In this document: positions 16,953 through 26,519 of the stretch, piece by piece | Layout of the letters: each line of letters opens with the position of its first letter | Position numbering within the stretch: position 1 is the stretch's first letter | Source of the DNA: Flammeovirga sp. OC4 | Lineage (GTDB): Bacteria > Bacteroidota > Bacteroidia > Cytophagales > Flammeovirgaceae | Assembly (NCBI RefSeq): GCF_000812565.1 | Contig: NZ_JTAM01000043.1 | Coordinates: forward strand, 1-64,000 | DNA length: 64,000 nt | Reading direction: 5' to 3' | Translations under genes and position numbers: made by a program | Notes under the pieces: model-generated | The model's input: only the letters and a program-made list of their open reading frames with translations | Told to the model about the DNA's origin: nothing | The model's database searches: none

Positions 16953-18353
16953 ATGAGACTTTCAAATTTTATATTACTCTTCATCTATGGAACACTTTTT
17001 TTCGGGGCGTGCGACAACGCTAGTGAGAATAATTGTACTGCTACAATTTGGTATCAAGATAATGACAATGACGGGCTCGGTAATCCTGATGTAACACAAT
17101 CAGCTTGCGAACAACCTGAAGGATATGTAAGCAACAGCAACGATACGGACGATACAGGCGGAAGTGGTAGTTCTGATTGTGATACTCCTGCTGAAGTGGC
17201 TCAATCTACGAATGCAGAAATCGAAAGCATGCGTCAGGCCATGTTGGCATTTAGAAATTCCCTTTCGGCTTCTTTACTTTCTGAAGCTTCAACTTGTTTA
17301 GATGATGAACGTTTCTACACTTGGCACAATACACCCAATTCCAACGGTACACAAAGAGACGGTATCATTTATGGTGATCTTACAGAAGATCAGCTTACAC
17401 TTTTCAAAAATGTATTACAGTTGTTTCTCAGCGAAGGCGGCTACCAGAAGGTAGATGAAATCACGATGTTGGCTGAGGGGCTTTTGGAGACCGAAAATGC
17501 TACGGCTTGGAGTCCCGATTATTATTCTATTGATCTTTTTGGTGATCCCGAAAACAGTGGTTCTTGGGGTTTTCAGTTGGATGGTCATCACCTTGCAATC
17601 AACTTTTTGGTACATGGTGATAATGTGAGTATGGTTCCAGCATTTTTAGGTGGTGAGCCTGCCGTTTCCTCGTTTAATGGAACTGACTTCGACATCTTCA
17701 AAGATGAGAGAGACTTAGCACTTACTCTATATAATGGTTTAACTTCTTCAGAAATTTCTGATGCTGTCTCTTCTGGTAGTCATGCGATGGAAGTGGGACC
17801 GGCAAGCACTCCGGGAGATGTAGATCCTTACCGAGGAGATTATGATTATTCTGGATTTGCAGGAACAGGGGTGAAATACTCTGATATGTCAGCCGAAACG
17901 CAGGCCAATCTAATTTTAGTGATGCAAGAGTATGTTTATAACTTAGAAACTACATTTGCAGATGCTTGGTGGACGGACATTATGAATAATATTGACGATA
18001 CTTATTTTGTCTGGATTGATGAAGTAGACCAGCCTTCTACTACGTCTCCTTTTTATTATAGAATTTATAATCCGTACGTATGGATTGAATATAATGCAGA
18101 AAACGCTCTAGGTGGTGGCGGTGCTGATTACAATCATGTACACACCATTACGAGGATTCCCAGTAACCCTTCTACCACTAATGGTGGTGATTATGGTGTT
18201 TTTGCTAAGGCTATTAATCAAGGAGGTGTTCGCACCCTTTATGAACATTATGCTATGGCGGACCATCACCAAATGAGTGATATGTTGTTTGATTATGCTG
18301 TGGAATTACCGCATCGTCATCACCACCATCACGCTCATGGACATGTACATTAG
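16953..18353 (+). CDS. DUF3500 family lipoprotein with His-rich C-terminus
   Basis: This is a 466-residue exported protein. The open frame extends upstream to a TTG at 16812, but the ATG at 16953 gives a compact lipoprotein signal, MRLSNFILLFIYGTLFFGAC, with Cys20; the ATG at 16908 is the alternative. A MopE-like Asp-rich repeat follows (WYQDNDNDGLGNPDVTQSAC ... NDTDD), then a Gly/Ser linker. The rest resembles DUF3500: the long helical start, the GSWGFQLDGHHLAINF motif and the conserved DYNHVHTITR region. The protein ends in PHRHHHHHAHGHVH, a likely Zn, Ni or Cu binding tail. The biochemical role of DUF3500 is not established. The gene is alone; its upstream neighbour is behind a terminator. 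Family call rests on motif memory. Confidence 0.78.
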   Translation: MRLSNFILLFIYGTLFFGACDNASENNCTATIWYQDNDNDGLGNPDVTQSACEQPEGYVSNSNDTDDTGGSGSSDCDTPAEVAQSTNAEIESMRQAMLAFRNSLSASLLSEASTCLDDERFYTWHNTPNSNGTQRDGIIYGDLTEDQLTLFKNVLQLFLSEGGYQKVDEITMLAEGLLETENATAWSPDYYSIDLFGDPENSGSWGFQLDGHHLAINFLVHGDNVSMVPAFLGGEPAVSSFNGTDFDIFKDERDLALTLYNGLTSSEISDAVSSGSHAMEVGPASTPGDVDPYRGDYDYSGFAGTGVKYSDMSAETQANLILVMQEYVYNLETTFADAWWTDIMNNIDDTYFVWIDEVDQPSTTSPFYYRIYNPYVWIEYNAENALGGGGADYNHVHTITRIPSNPSTTNGGDYGVFAKAINQGGVRTLYEHYAMADHHQMSDMLFDYAVELPHRHHHHHAHGHVH

Positions 18354-18532
18354 CACACTGTGTTTTCGTTAGCTTTCAATCCCTATTTCTACTCCACTTT
18401 ATAGGGCCTACTTTCAAGCTTCCTTCTTCGTAAGTTTTGTCTTAACACAAAAACAAAGCAAAAAAGTTAAGGCTTTGAAAGCCAAGGGAAATACTACTAA
18501 ATGATTCTCTATTTATATTTATTTTCTAAAAT

Positions 18533-18577
18533 GTGGTTCTGAAAGGACATTGTATTGCAAGGTCCCTTCAGAACCAC
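18533..18577. repeat. GTGGTTC/GAACCAC hairpin
   Basis: GTGGTTCTGAA (18533-18543) pairs exactly with TTCAGAACCAC (18567-18577). The inside continues as GGACATTG...CAAGGTCC. It is the best-preserved copy of the GGACGT-type family in the window. Confidence 0.7.
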
Positions 18578-18611
18578 AATTCATTACCCTTTATCCTTCA
18601 TAAAAGAGAAA

Positions 18612-18911
18612 TCGCATTACGTTTTCGTTATTTATAGTGTTTAGAAATCAGGAGATTTTTGATGATCTAAAGGACACGAATGACACTTACGCTTAACATT
18701 CTCACCCGTTAACTTTCAACCATTTTAGTTTTGTAGTACTCCCCCGACATTGAAGGGAAAAGCGAGAGGAATGAAATTTAGCTTTTGACTTCAAAGCCTA
18801 GGTTTTTTGCTTCGTTTTTCATCAATGGAAAAATGAAGAAGATAGAAGCTTGAAAGTAGAACATGAAAGCCTGCAGAATAATTGAGTCTGCTGTAATTTA
18901 GTTTACAATGT
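18612..18911. repeat. MITE-like family B, copy B2
   Basis: It starts with the TTTAGAAATCAGGAGATTT block, carries the degenerate ACGAATG hairpin, the GAAGGGAAAAGCG and TTTTTTGCTTCGTTTTTCAT blocks, and ends with AGTTTACAATGT (18900-18911). A fragment of the same element in the opposite orientation lies just upstream at about 18405-18485, so the site is a composite. Confidence 0.7.
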
Positions 18912-19638
18912 GCCTAATACCATTTGACAGGGCTACCTTATATTTACAATGTTAAGAAAATTGGGAAGTCTGATTAAATAGTAAATCACTAACGATGTGA
19001 CGAGAGTTTTTTAAAGAATAAAAATAGCACTTAAAAAAACGGGGTGGATTGGAGATACATTCTAATTTTCAAGAAAATAGCATTCAGCTTTCAATTCACA
19101 CTTTATACATTACTCATCTTTACCTAACCATATATATATACTTCGGTTTTTTATTTCCTCTCATTAGAGATATAGTTGGATATTTGGTATCGTTAGATAA
19201 TTATCTCAAATCTATCTTTTTTATTCATTTTTACAGATTGCAAAATAAGAAGTGACTTTCCGTAAGAAATAGAACATTTACTCCCTCAAAAATTTTTAAT
19301 TGAAAATATGTGCTATTTTCTTGATTAAAGAAAATTAAAATCAATCGAATAACAATATTTACAACAATTTTATTACGCTACTTATCAAACCTTTAACTCA
19401 TCTCCTGATAATAGGTATTCCTATTGACATAAAATTACCACTCATCTTCCTTTAAAATCTATGCTACTATAATATGAATTTCTATCATTCCTTTTACCAA
19501 CAAAGGTCTAAGTTTGAAGCAAGTGCAATAAATATATTTATAATAAATAGTATAAAGTAATATTTTGGTAATAGAATCTAAAGTCATTACACGTATTATA
19601 GACGGAGTAATTTCAATTAATAAAAGTGACTTTAGTTA

Positions 19639-19670
19639 TACCCTACTTAATCTTTAAGTAGGGTATTTTT
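19639..19670 (+). terminator. Orphan hairpin terminator
   Basis: TACCCTACTTAA (19639-19650) pairs perfectly with TTAAGTAGGGTA (19654-19665) across a 3-nt loop, followed by TTTTT. No coding gene on the plus strand lies within 1.2 kb upstream, which hints at a small RNA or a decayed gene. Confidence 0.75.
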
Positions 19671-19678
19671 ATATAAGC

Positions 19679-19815
19679 ACATTGTAAACTAAGTTTTCGA
19701 ATATTTATGGTATTTAGAAATCAGGAGATTTCTGCTGATCTGTAGGAAACGAATGACGCTATCGCTTAACATTCGCACCAGTGGACTTTCTACCATTTTT
19801 ATTTGGAAATGAACC
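19679..19815. repeat. MITE-like family B, partial copy B3
   Basis: ACATTGTAAACT (19679-19690) is the intact left end. It is followed by the TTTAGAAATCAGGAGATTT block and the 26-nt CGAATG hairpin (19750-19775). The right half is missing. Confidence 0.7.
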
Positions 19816-20113
19816 CATAACAAATAGCACTATGCCACAATATTCACCATTTTATAACACAGAAATTACAAGTAAGTAGGTAAATAATGAACATTTCACC
19901 TGAATATCAAAAAATGCTAATTACATGTTGATTTTATGCACCTTTCTTCCGCGAGAAGTTGCTTAATTGTGATCATCAATAAATCGTATCATCAACATTT
20001 TTTGAGGTTGATACAACATTACGGTAGTTACTTTCCAGGCTAAAACACGATATATGAAATGAATGCCAAAAGTAAACTATCTATTTTTTTATCTACATAT
20101 ACATTCTTAAGCT

Positions 20114-23100
20114 ATGAAGAAAACATACTTGTTTTTCTTACTTTCTTTGATCTCTTTACATCCACTCTTTTCTCAAGGAATCGGTGATGTACTCGAAGGA
20201 GAAAGCTTGACGCTAGTAGGGTCAACGGAAATTTCAGCAAATACAAACGCTTCAGGAGGATCTTTTGTAAAATTAAAAAAAGCTGCACCCAGTGGCAGTT
20301 TACAATTTGTCCTTTCCAATGTTACCTCTTCTGGTAATTATAAAATGGAGGTGTTCACTTTTAATAATGGTACTTCCGTAAATGCAAGTTTAAAGGTCAA
20401 TGAGGAAGCTACTGCAACGATCACTTTCGATCCCTCCAACTGGGCATATCAAGGAGATGCAAAATCAACAACAATTGATATTGTACTTCAAGAAGGAAAT
20501 AATACGATTACAATTGGAGCTACTGAGAGTGATGTATTGATTGACAAAATTGTGGTTAGTGAAAAAAGCAGTATCTACTATGTAAGTGCTGATGGTGATG
20601 ATACTAATGATGGTAGTATCAATGCTCCTTGGAAAACTTTAGCGAAAGCCACTTTGGCCGCAAAGAAAACTTCTGATGGAGGTGTTTTGGAACCTGGTGA
20701 TCAACTTTTATTTAGAAAGGGAGACACTTTTAAAGGACAGTTCACGATACTATGTTCTGGAACTAAAGAAAAGCCAATTGTAATCAGTAGCTATGGTACT
20801 GGTGAGTTGCCGATCCTCTCCGGTTCTGGAAATATTCCAACGGGCGATTACATCGAAACAATCAAGATGAATAATACAAGTTATATTACTTTGGAAGCAC
20901 TTTGGATTAAAAACCATCGTAAAAACAAAGGAAATATTACTTGGGGAACAAATACAGCGTATGGTATTAAAGTAATAGCCAACAAATGGGGTGGTGTTTC
21001 AAAAGGACTTACTTTTAGAGACCTTAAAGTCACTGATGTTTATGCTATTGATATGTTAGATTATGAAGGGAATTTTACTTTAGACTTTTATAATGCCAGA
21101 GGTATTTTCCTTGATGCAGATAAAGATGACATCTCAGTGACTCCAAGAACAAAAGTTGGCATTGATGACGTGTTGGTGGAAGGATGTTATTTCTATAATT
21201 TAGGTTCCACTGCATTCAGTACTCGTCACTTATCGCATGTGGTCAATAATCCGATTGAAGAAGAGGAAAGAAACTTGAACTACATTATCCGTAACAATCA
21301 CTTTGAGAAACTTGGTGCTGATGGTATTGTACTTTCATCTGTTTGTAATGCCATCGTAGAGAAAAATACGTTTATTGACTTGGGCCTTGGTGATCGATAC
21401 GATCAAAATGATTTATTATTTGGTAGAGGTGAAGGATGTTGGATCTGGAACACAAGAAATGTTGTAGTGCAATTCAACAAACAATATAGAGCAAGAGGAT
21501 TTGGTGATACGTACGCTTCAGGGCACGTCGATTTTTACTGTAACAACTCTATCTTCCAATACAACTACAGCGAGGACACTGAAGGTGGCTTTGTGGAAAT
21601 ATTAGGTGAATGTGAAAATACAACCTACCGCTACAATGTCAGTAAAAATGACGGTTTTAGAGATCATCATGGCTATTCTATTTGGGTATCAGGATACGTT
21701 GGAGCAGGTAATGACCCCGTACGCTCTAACAATAATTATATCTACAACAATACAGTACTTTTAAATAAAGATGGATATAAGCCTGATGTTTCTATCTATG
21801 CCAAAAACACTTATATCTACAACAACATTTTTAAAGCAGTGGATGGCGCTCAAATGGGAGCTGAAGAAGTGAAAATTGATATTGAGAATGGCAGTGAATT
21901 AATTGTAGACAATAACCTTTTCTTTGGGGATGTAGCAACTGCATTCTCAGATTTGGATGCTAACAAAATTACTGACAAAGATCCTCTTTTTATCAATGAA
22001 TCTGATAATGATATTGATGGTTTTCAATTACAAGAAGGAAGCCCTGCTATCAATAGTGGTAAAGCATTTCCTGAACCTTCTTTCCCAATGGCTGGTCAAG
22101 GTATTTTTGAAAACTTCAGTTTATACACTGCTACAGATATTTATGGAAATGCTATAGATGTTCAAAACCTAATTCCAAATGTCGGTGCTGACAATAACTT
22201 CAATGATCAGCTTCAAAAAGATGACATCAGAGTTACAGGAGTTAGTGTTTCAACTATCGGCAATGTACTTTCTGTAGATGAAACGGCTCAACTTACAGCT
22301 ACAGTAATTCCAAGTAACGCTGCTCTTCAGTCAATGACTTGGTCGAGTAGTCATCCTGAAATTGCCACAGTCAGTAACACGGGTTTAGTCACTGCAATAA
22401 GTGATGGACAAGCTGTAATTACTGTAAAAACAGATGACGGTCATTTTACAGCGACAAGTTCTATTACTGTAAAAACAGAGGTAAACTTAGTAGTGAATGG
22501 TGATTTTGAAAACGGTTTAAGTGCTGAATGGACAACTTGGAACAATCCTCAAGTAACAGCTGATGCGTATGAAGGAACACAAGCGATCACAATCACGGAT
22601 AAAGGTTCAGCAAACCAATGGGTAAATGTGAAAGCAAATACTACTTATATTTTATCTGGATACATCAAAATTGACAATACTTCAAAGCGTATTGTACTTG
22701 GTGTGAACGACCAAGATAACAATGCCATGACTTCTAAAGATATTTACTCAGGAGTTTATACTTACCATGAAGTAGAATTTGAATCTGGAAATAACACTGC
22801 GGTAAAAGTATACACATGGTTACCAGCAAGCGATGGGGCTACTGCAACTATTGACAACATTAAGTTGGTAGAAAAAGCATTCGTTGTCATTCCAGTAAGT
22901 GGCGTAAACTTGGCTCCACAATCAGAAACATTTTATGTTGGAGAACAAATTACACTTGTTGAAGATGTTCTTCCTAATGAAGCCACTAACAAAACAGTGA
23001 CATGGCAAAGTAGCAATAGTGCTATTGCAACAGTTTACAATGGTGTAGTCACTGCCCAAGGTGTTGGTACTGTCACCATAACAGTGACCACAGCTGATGG

Positions 23101-23827
23101 TAATTTCACTGCTTCTACAGAAGTAACAGTGAGTGCATCAAGTATTCCTGAGTTTAAAAATGGTGGTTTTGAAGACGGTCTTAATTTCTGGAATACATGG
23201 CAAAGGATGACTACTACTACAGAAGAAGCCTATGAAGGTAGTGCATTGCGTTTGGATGGTGTAGCCTCATGTACACAAACAGTAGTGGTGAAACCAAATA
23301 CAAATTATACTTTATCGGGATATGTAAAAGTAGATAATCCTACTAGTGCAAGGGTAGTTTTCGGTGTAAATGATGAGAATAAAGTAAATATGAAACATCA
23401 AGATATTACTGGTCAAAACTATACATATTATGAGGTTAATTTTACAACGAGTGCTAACCAAACTTCAATCATTGTTTACTTCTGGCGACCGTCAGGAGGT
23501 ACAGGATACGCTTATCTTGATAATGCGATGCTAATTGAAAATGCTAATTCTTCTGCTAGAAAACAAAACAGTACAGCATCAGATTTACTTGCGGAAAAAG
23601 TAATAGTTTATCCTAACCCCGCATCAGACTTTATTACTATTAAAGTAGAAAAAAATACGGGTGTTAACACCTTAGAAGTCTATGATGTCATTGGGCAAAG
23701 AAGAATCCAAAAGACTTTTGAGACATCACTACGCCTTGGAATAACGGACCTTTCTAAGGGTACTTATTTCGCTATGATCACATGTGGTGATGGACAAAGA
23801 TTAACAAAACAATTCATTGTAAAATAG
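20114..23827 (+). CDS. T9SS-exported modular beta-helix protein, carbohydrate-active candidate
   Basis: This is a 1237-residue secreted protein. The signal peptide ends near Ser20-Gln21. Residues about 25-150 look like a CBM6-type carbohydrate-binding beta-sandwich. Residues about 153-640 form a right-handed parallel beta-helix starting YYVSADGDDTNDGSINAPW and rich in repeated Asn-turn strands (YIIRNNHFEKLGADGIVL, FQYNYSEDTEGGFVEILGE). Then come two duplicated pairs: Big_2 domain (about 707-795) plus CBM4_9-like module (about 796-925), and Big_2 (about 930-1012) plus the same module (about 1015-1145). The tail VIVYPNPASDF ... GTYFAMIT ... KQFIVK is a type A T9SS sorting domain. A lyase or glycosidase on algal polysaccharide is likely, but no catalytic family can be assigned. 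It stands alone and has a strong terminator. Confidence 0.88.
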   Translation: MKKTYLFFLLSLISLHPLFSQGIGDVLEGESLTLVGSTEISANTNASGGSFVKLKKAAPSGSLQFVLSNVTSSGNYKMEVFTFNNGTSVNASLKVNEEATATITFDPSNWAYQGDAKSTTIDIVLQEGNNTITIGATESDVLIDKIVVSEKSSIYYVSADGDDTNDGSINAPWKTLAKATLAAKKTSDGGVLEPGDQLLFRKGDTFKGQFTILCSGTKEKPIVISSYGTGELPILSGSGNIPTGDYIETIKMNNTSYITLEALWIKNHRKNKGNITWGTNTAYGIKVIANKWGGVSKGLTFRDLKVTDVYAIDMLDYEGNFTLDFYNARGIFLDADKDDISVTPRTKVGIDDVLVEGCYFYNLGSTAFSTRHLSHVVNNPIEEEERNLNYIIRNNHFEKLGADGIVLSSVCNAIVEKNTFIDLGLGDRYDQNDLLFGRGEGCWIWNTRNVVVQFNKQYRARGFGDTYASGHVDFYCNNSIFQYNYSEDTEGGFVEILGECENTTYRYNVSKNDGFRDHHGYSIWVSGYVGAGNDPVRSNNNYIYNNTVLLNKDGYKPDVSIYAKNTYIYNNIFKAVDGAQMGAEEVKIDIENGSELIVDNNLFFGDVATAFSDLDANKITDKDPLFINESDNDIDGFQLQEGSPAINSGKAFPEPSFPMAGQGIFENFSLYTATDIYGNAIDVQNLIPNVGADNNFNDQLQKDDIRVTGVSVSTIGNVLSVDETAQLTATVIPSNAALQSMTWSSSHPEIATVSNTGLVTAISDGQAVITVKTDDGHFTATSSITVKTEVNLVVNGDFENGLSAEWTTWNNPQVTADAYEGTQAITITDKGSANQWVNVKANTTYILSGYIKIDNTSKRIVLGVNDQDNNAMTSKDIYSGVYTYHEVEFESGNNTAVKVYTWLPASDGATATIDNIKLVEKAFVVIPVSGVNLAPQSETFYVGEQITLVEDVLPNEATNKTVTWQSSNSAIATVYNGVVTAQGVGTVTITVTTADGNFTASTEVTVSASSIPEFKNGGFEDGLNFWNTWQRMTTTTEEAYEGSALRLDGVASCTQTVVVKPNTNYTLSGYVKVDNPTSARVVFGVNDENKVNMKHQDITGQNYTYYEVNFTTSANQTSIIVYFWRPSGGTGYAYLDNAMLIENANSSARKQNSTASDLLAEKVIVYPNPASDFITIKVEKNTGVNTLEVYDVIGQRRIQKTFETSLRLGITDLSKGTYFAMITCGDGQRLTKQFIVK

Positions 23828-23860
23828 ATGTATTCTACATAGAATCTCTAGCTACTTTCA

Positions 23861-23896
23861 GGCCCTACTCTTCCTTCAAGAGTGGGGTCATTTTTT
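23861..23896 (+). terminator. Terminator of the beta-helix protein gene
   Basis: GGCCCTACTCTT (23861-23872) pairs with AAGAGTGGGGTC (23878-23889) over 12 positions including two G-U pairs, loop 5 nt, followed by six T at 23891-23896. It lies 34 bp after the stop codon. Confidence 0.85.
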
Positions 23897-23921
23897 ATAA
23901 TAAAAGAACGTATTGAATTCT

Positions 23922-24273
23922 CATTTTGTAAACTAAATTATCGTTATTTACATTGTTTAGAAATCAGGAGATTTCTGCTGATCTGTAGGACACGAATGCC
24001 GCTAACGCTTAACATTCGCGCCATTGAGCTTCCTACCATTTTAGTTTGGCTCCCCCTGGCATTGAAGGGAAAAGCGTTAAGAATTTCATGAATTGAGCCG
24101 TTTAAAATCATTTAGGCGAGAGGAATGAAATTTAGCTTTTGACTTCTAAGCCTAGATTTTTTGCTTCGTTTTTCATCAATGGAAAAATGAAGAAGAAAGA
24201 AGCTTGAAAGTTGATCCTATAAATGTTTGCAAAAAGGCTGATTGAAATTTGATGATAATTTAGTTTACAATGT
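23922..24273. repeat. MITE-like family B, full-length copy B4
   Basis: The ends CATTTTGTAAACTAAATTAT and ATAATTTAGTTTACAATGT are inverted repeats. Internal blocks in order are TTTAGAAATCAGGAGATTT, the CGAATG hairpin (23993-24018), GAAGGGAAAAGCGTTAAGAA, a region with CATTTAGGCGAGAGG, and TTTTTTGCTTCGTTTTTCAT. There is no coding frame of substance, so it depends on a transposase elsewhere. No clean target duplication is visible. Confidence 0.75.
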
Positions 24274-24497
24274 ATTACTTACTGATACTATTTTATTTCC
24301 TATTAAAAGTTACATTTGTTAACAAACGGAAGATTCATTTCAAAAAAACACCTATTTCAAAATATAATTTCAAACAAACACTTTCTATAGTTTATTCTAA
24401 TGTCTTAGTGATTGGAATTAAAATATTAAATCTAATCGACGAAGCTACCAATTCTGTTTATGTGATAATTGTTACAATTATGCATTTAGGGTTTAGA

Positions 24498-24505
24498 TAC
24501 TTTTG
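24498..24505 (+). promoter_or_regulatory. Possible Bacteroidota -7 promoter element
   Basis: TACTTTTG matches the TAnnTTTG -7 consensus and lies 27 bp before the CoA-disulfide reductase ATG. It overlaps a short hairpin, GATACT-TTTGT-AGTATC (24496-24512). No clear TTTG -33 element at standard spacing was found. Confidence 0.4.
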
Positions 24506-24532
24506 TAGTATCAAAAGAAAAAAACAACGAAA

Positions 24533-26194
24533 ATGGAAAATAAGAAACGTATTATCATTATTGGTGGATTATCAGCAGGACCATCTGCAGCAGCAAAAGC
24601 AAGAAGAACAGATGAAAATGCAGAAATTATACTTTTTGAAAAAACAGCCAACATTAGTTATGCTACATGTGGTATCCCTTATGCATTTTCGGGGAGAATT
24701 AAAGATAGAGATAAGCTTTTAGTAGTCAAACCTGATTTGCTACGCAAAAGATTCAATATAGACGTACATTTAGAGGAACCTGTTACAAGCATTGACCCTG
24801 ACAAACACATGGTCTACACTCCAAAAGGGGAATATCAATATGACAAATTGGTGTATGCAACAGGTGGTACAGCAATCGTTCCTCCAATCGAGGGAATTGA
24901 AAATAATCCTAATTGGGCTAATGCAAAAACGATCGAGGATTTTGATAGAATTGTAAAGTCAAATGCACTAGACGATGCTGAAAACATTACAATTGTTGGA
25001 GCTGGATTAATCGGTTTAGAAACTGCTGAAAATTTAGTTCAAATCGGAAAAAAAGTGACCGTCATTGAATTAGGACAACATATTCTGGGACCTTGGGATA
25101 ATAAATTTGCTCAAATGGGTGAAAAGGTGTTAGAAGAAAATGGTATTCGATTAGAGTTAGGAAAAAAGGTGGATAAAATGGATGAGCAGTCCGTTACCTT
25201 AAATGATGGTACAGTACTTCCATCTGACTTTATGATCATGTCTATCGGTGTGAAACCAATCACTGAAATGTTGACTTCTAAAGGTGCAAAAGCATTACCG
25301 AATGGCGCTTTGATCGTCAACAACAAAATGGAAACCTCATTGCCTGATATTTATGCAGCGGGTGACTGTGCATCTATTCCAAACGTAGTGACCAATTCTG
25401 ATGGTTGGTTCCCAATGGGTACACATTCCAACAAAGGAGGAAGAGTTGCAGGTGCCAATGCGGTGGGTGCAAATGAAGCTTTCCCTGGTGGATATGGTAC
25501 TGCAATTATGGAAATGTTCTCGCATACTATCGCAAGAACGGGCGCTGGTCCAAAGATCTTAGAACGTGAAGGTATTGCCTATGAGTCTACATTTATCATT
25601 GCAAATTCTCACCCTGGATTTTACCCTGGCGGTAAAGACATGTTTATTGAGATTTACTACACGCCAGATACGCATACACTATTAGGTGCGGAGCTGTTTG
25701 GTGAAAAAGGTGTGGACAAAAGAACGGATGTATTGGCAACAGCTATCTATGCAAAATTAACCATTGAGGACCTACCAAACCTTGATTTAGCATACGCACC
25801 ACCGTTCTCCCCTGCAAAGGATCCAGTGATTGTTGCAGGTTTTGTGGCTCAAAATGCTCAAAAAGGTTTATTCAAAGAGGTGAATGCTAAAGTGGCACAA
25901 GAGGCTTTTGACAGCAATGAAGAAATTACAATTCTTGATGTACGAAATCCTCAGGAATTAGAAAACGCAGGAATTATTCATGAAAATGCACTCAACATTC
26001 CATTGGATTCATTAAGAGAGCGTTTGGACGAAGTACCTCAAGATAAGCCCATTTATATCACTTGTGCAAAAGGTCTAAGAGGATACTTGGCGTCATTGAT
26101 TCTAGCACACAACGGTTTTACAAACCTTCATAATATTGCAGGTGGATTCACTGCATTCAAAATGATTAATATATTATCGCCAGCTATGGCATAA
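24533..26194 (+). CDS. CoA-disulfide reductase fused to rhodanese
   Basis: This is a 553-residue cytoplasmic flavoenzyme of the CoADR-RHD type, reducing CoA-disulfide or polysulfide with NAD(P)H. The N-terminal FAD-binding motif is IIIIGGLSAGPSAAAKARR and the single active-site Cys46 sits in SYATCGIPY. The second Rossmann motif ITIVGAGLIGLETAENL binds NAD(P)H, and DIYAAGDCASIPN closes the FAD site. Residues about 455-550 are a rhodanese domain with active Cys511 in TCAKGLRG. The two YeeE/YedE half-transporters follow on the same strand 325 bp later, so the three genes make a sulfur or thiosulfate handling module, now separated by a repeat insertion. The substrate (CoA disulfide, polysulfide or persulfide) is not resolved. 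Confidence 0.92.
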   Translation: MENKKRIIIIGGLSAGPSAAAKARRTDENAEIILFEKTANISYATCGIPYAFSGRIKDRDKLLVVKPDLLRKRFNIDVHLEEPVTSIDPDKHMVYTPKGEYQYDKLVYATGGTAIVPPIEGIENNPNWANAKTIEDFDRIVKSNALDDAENITIVGAGLIGLETAENLVQIGKKVTVIELGQHILGPWDNKFAQMGEKVLEENGIRLELGKKVDKMDEQSVTLNDGTVLPSDFMIMSIGVKPITEMLTSKGAKALPNGALIVNNKMETSLPDIYAAGDCASIPNVVTNSDGWFPMGTHSNKGGRVAGANAVGANEAFPGGYGTAIMEMFSHTIARTGAGPKILEREGIAYESTFIIANSHPGFYPGGKDMFIEIYYTPDTHTLLGAELFGEKGVDKRTDVLATAIYAKLTIEDLPNLDLAYAPPFSPAKDPVIVAGFVAQNAQKGLFKEVNAKVAQEAFDSNEEITILDVRNPQELENAGIIHENALNIPLDSLRERLDEVPQDKPIYITCAKGLRGYLASLILAHNGFTNLHNIAGGFTAFKMINILSPAMA

Positions 26195-26287
26195 CAATAA
26201 AGAAAGAAGATAGGGTGAAAAGGGAAAAGTAAATAAGCTTAATTACGTCCCTTTTCGGTCCTACTTCCTTCAAAAAGGCTATTTAAT

Positions 26288-26455
26288 ACATTGTAAACTA
26301 CAATTTTCGGCTATTTGTGACTTTTAGAAATCGGGAGATTTATGATGATCTGTAGGACACGAATGACGCTATCGCTTAACATTCGTGCCAGTGAGCTTTC
26401 TACCATTTTAGTTTGGTAGTACTCCCCCGGCCTTGAAGGATTTAGTTTACAATGC
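26288..26455. mobile_element. MITE-like family B, short copy B5 with target duplication
   Basis: ACATTGTAAACT (26288-26299) and AGTTTACAATGC (26444-26455) are inverted ends. ATTTAAT occurs directly on both sides (26281-26287 and 26456-26462), a 7-bp target-site duplication. The 168-bp body is a family B element lacking its second half. It lies between the CoA-disulfide reductase and YeeE genes. Confidence 0.8.
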
Positions 26456-26519
26456 ATTTAATTTAGGGGAAAAACACCCCAACATTTACACACTTTACTT
26501 ACTATAACAAAATTCTTTC

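Larger units (their letters stand above)
18354..20113. other. 1.76-kb noncoding, repeat-rich gap
   Basis: No gene is supported. It contains inverted fragments of repeat family B, a GTGGTTC hairpin at 18533-18577, a second family B copy at 19679-19815 and an orphan terminator at 19639-19670. The stretch 18912-19630 is very AT-rich and lacks coding character. It could hide a small RNA ending at the terminator. Confidence 0.6.

Noticed and set aside
19049-19255. 68-codon hydrophobic open frame
   Set aside because: Starts at TTG, very AT-rich, Ile/Tyr/Leu-rich composition expected by chance, no ribosome site.
24270-24722. 150-codon open frame on the plus strand
   Set aside because: It starts in the end of repeat B4 and its second half is the CoA-disulfide reductase region in another frame; composition is not protein-like.
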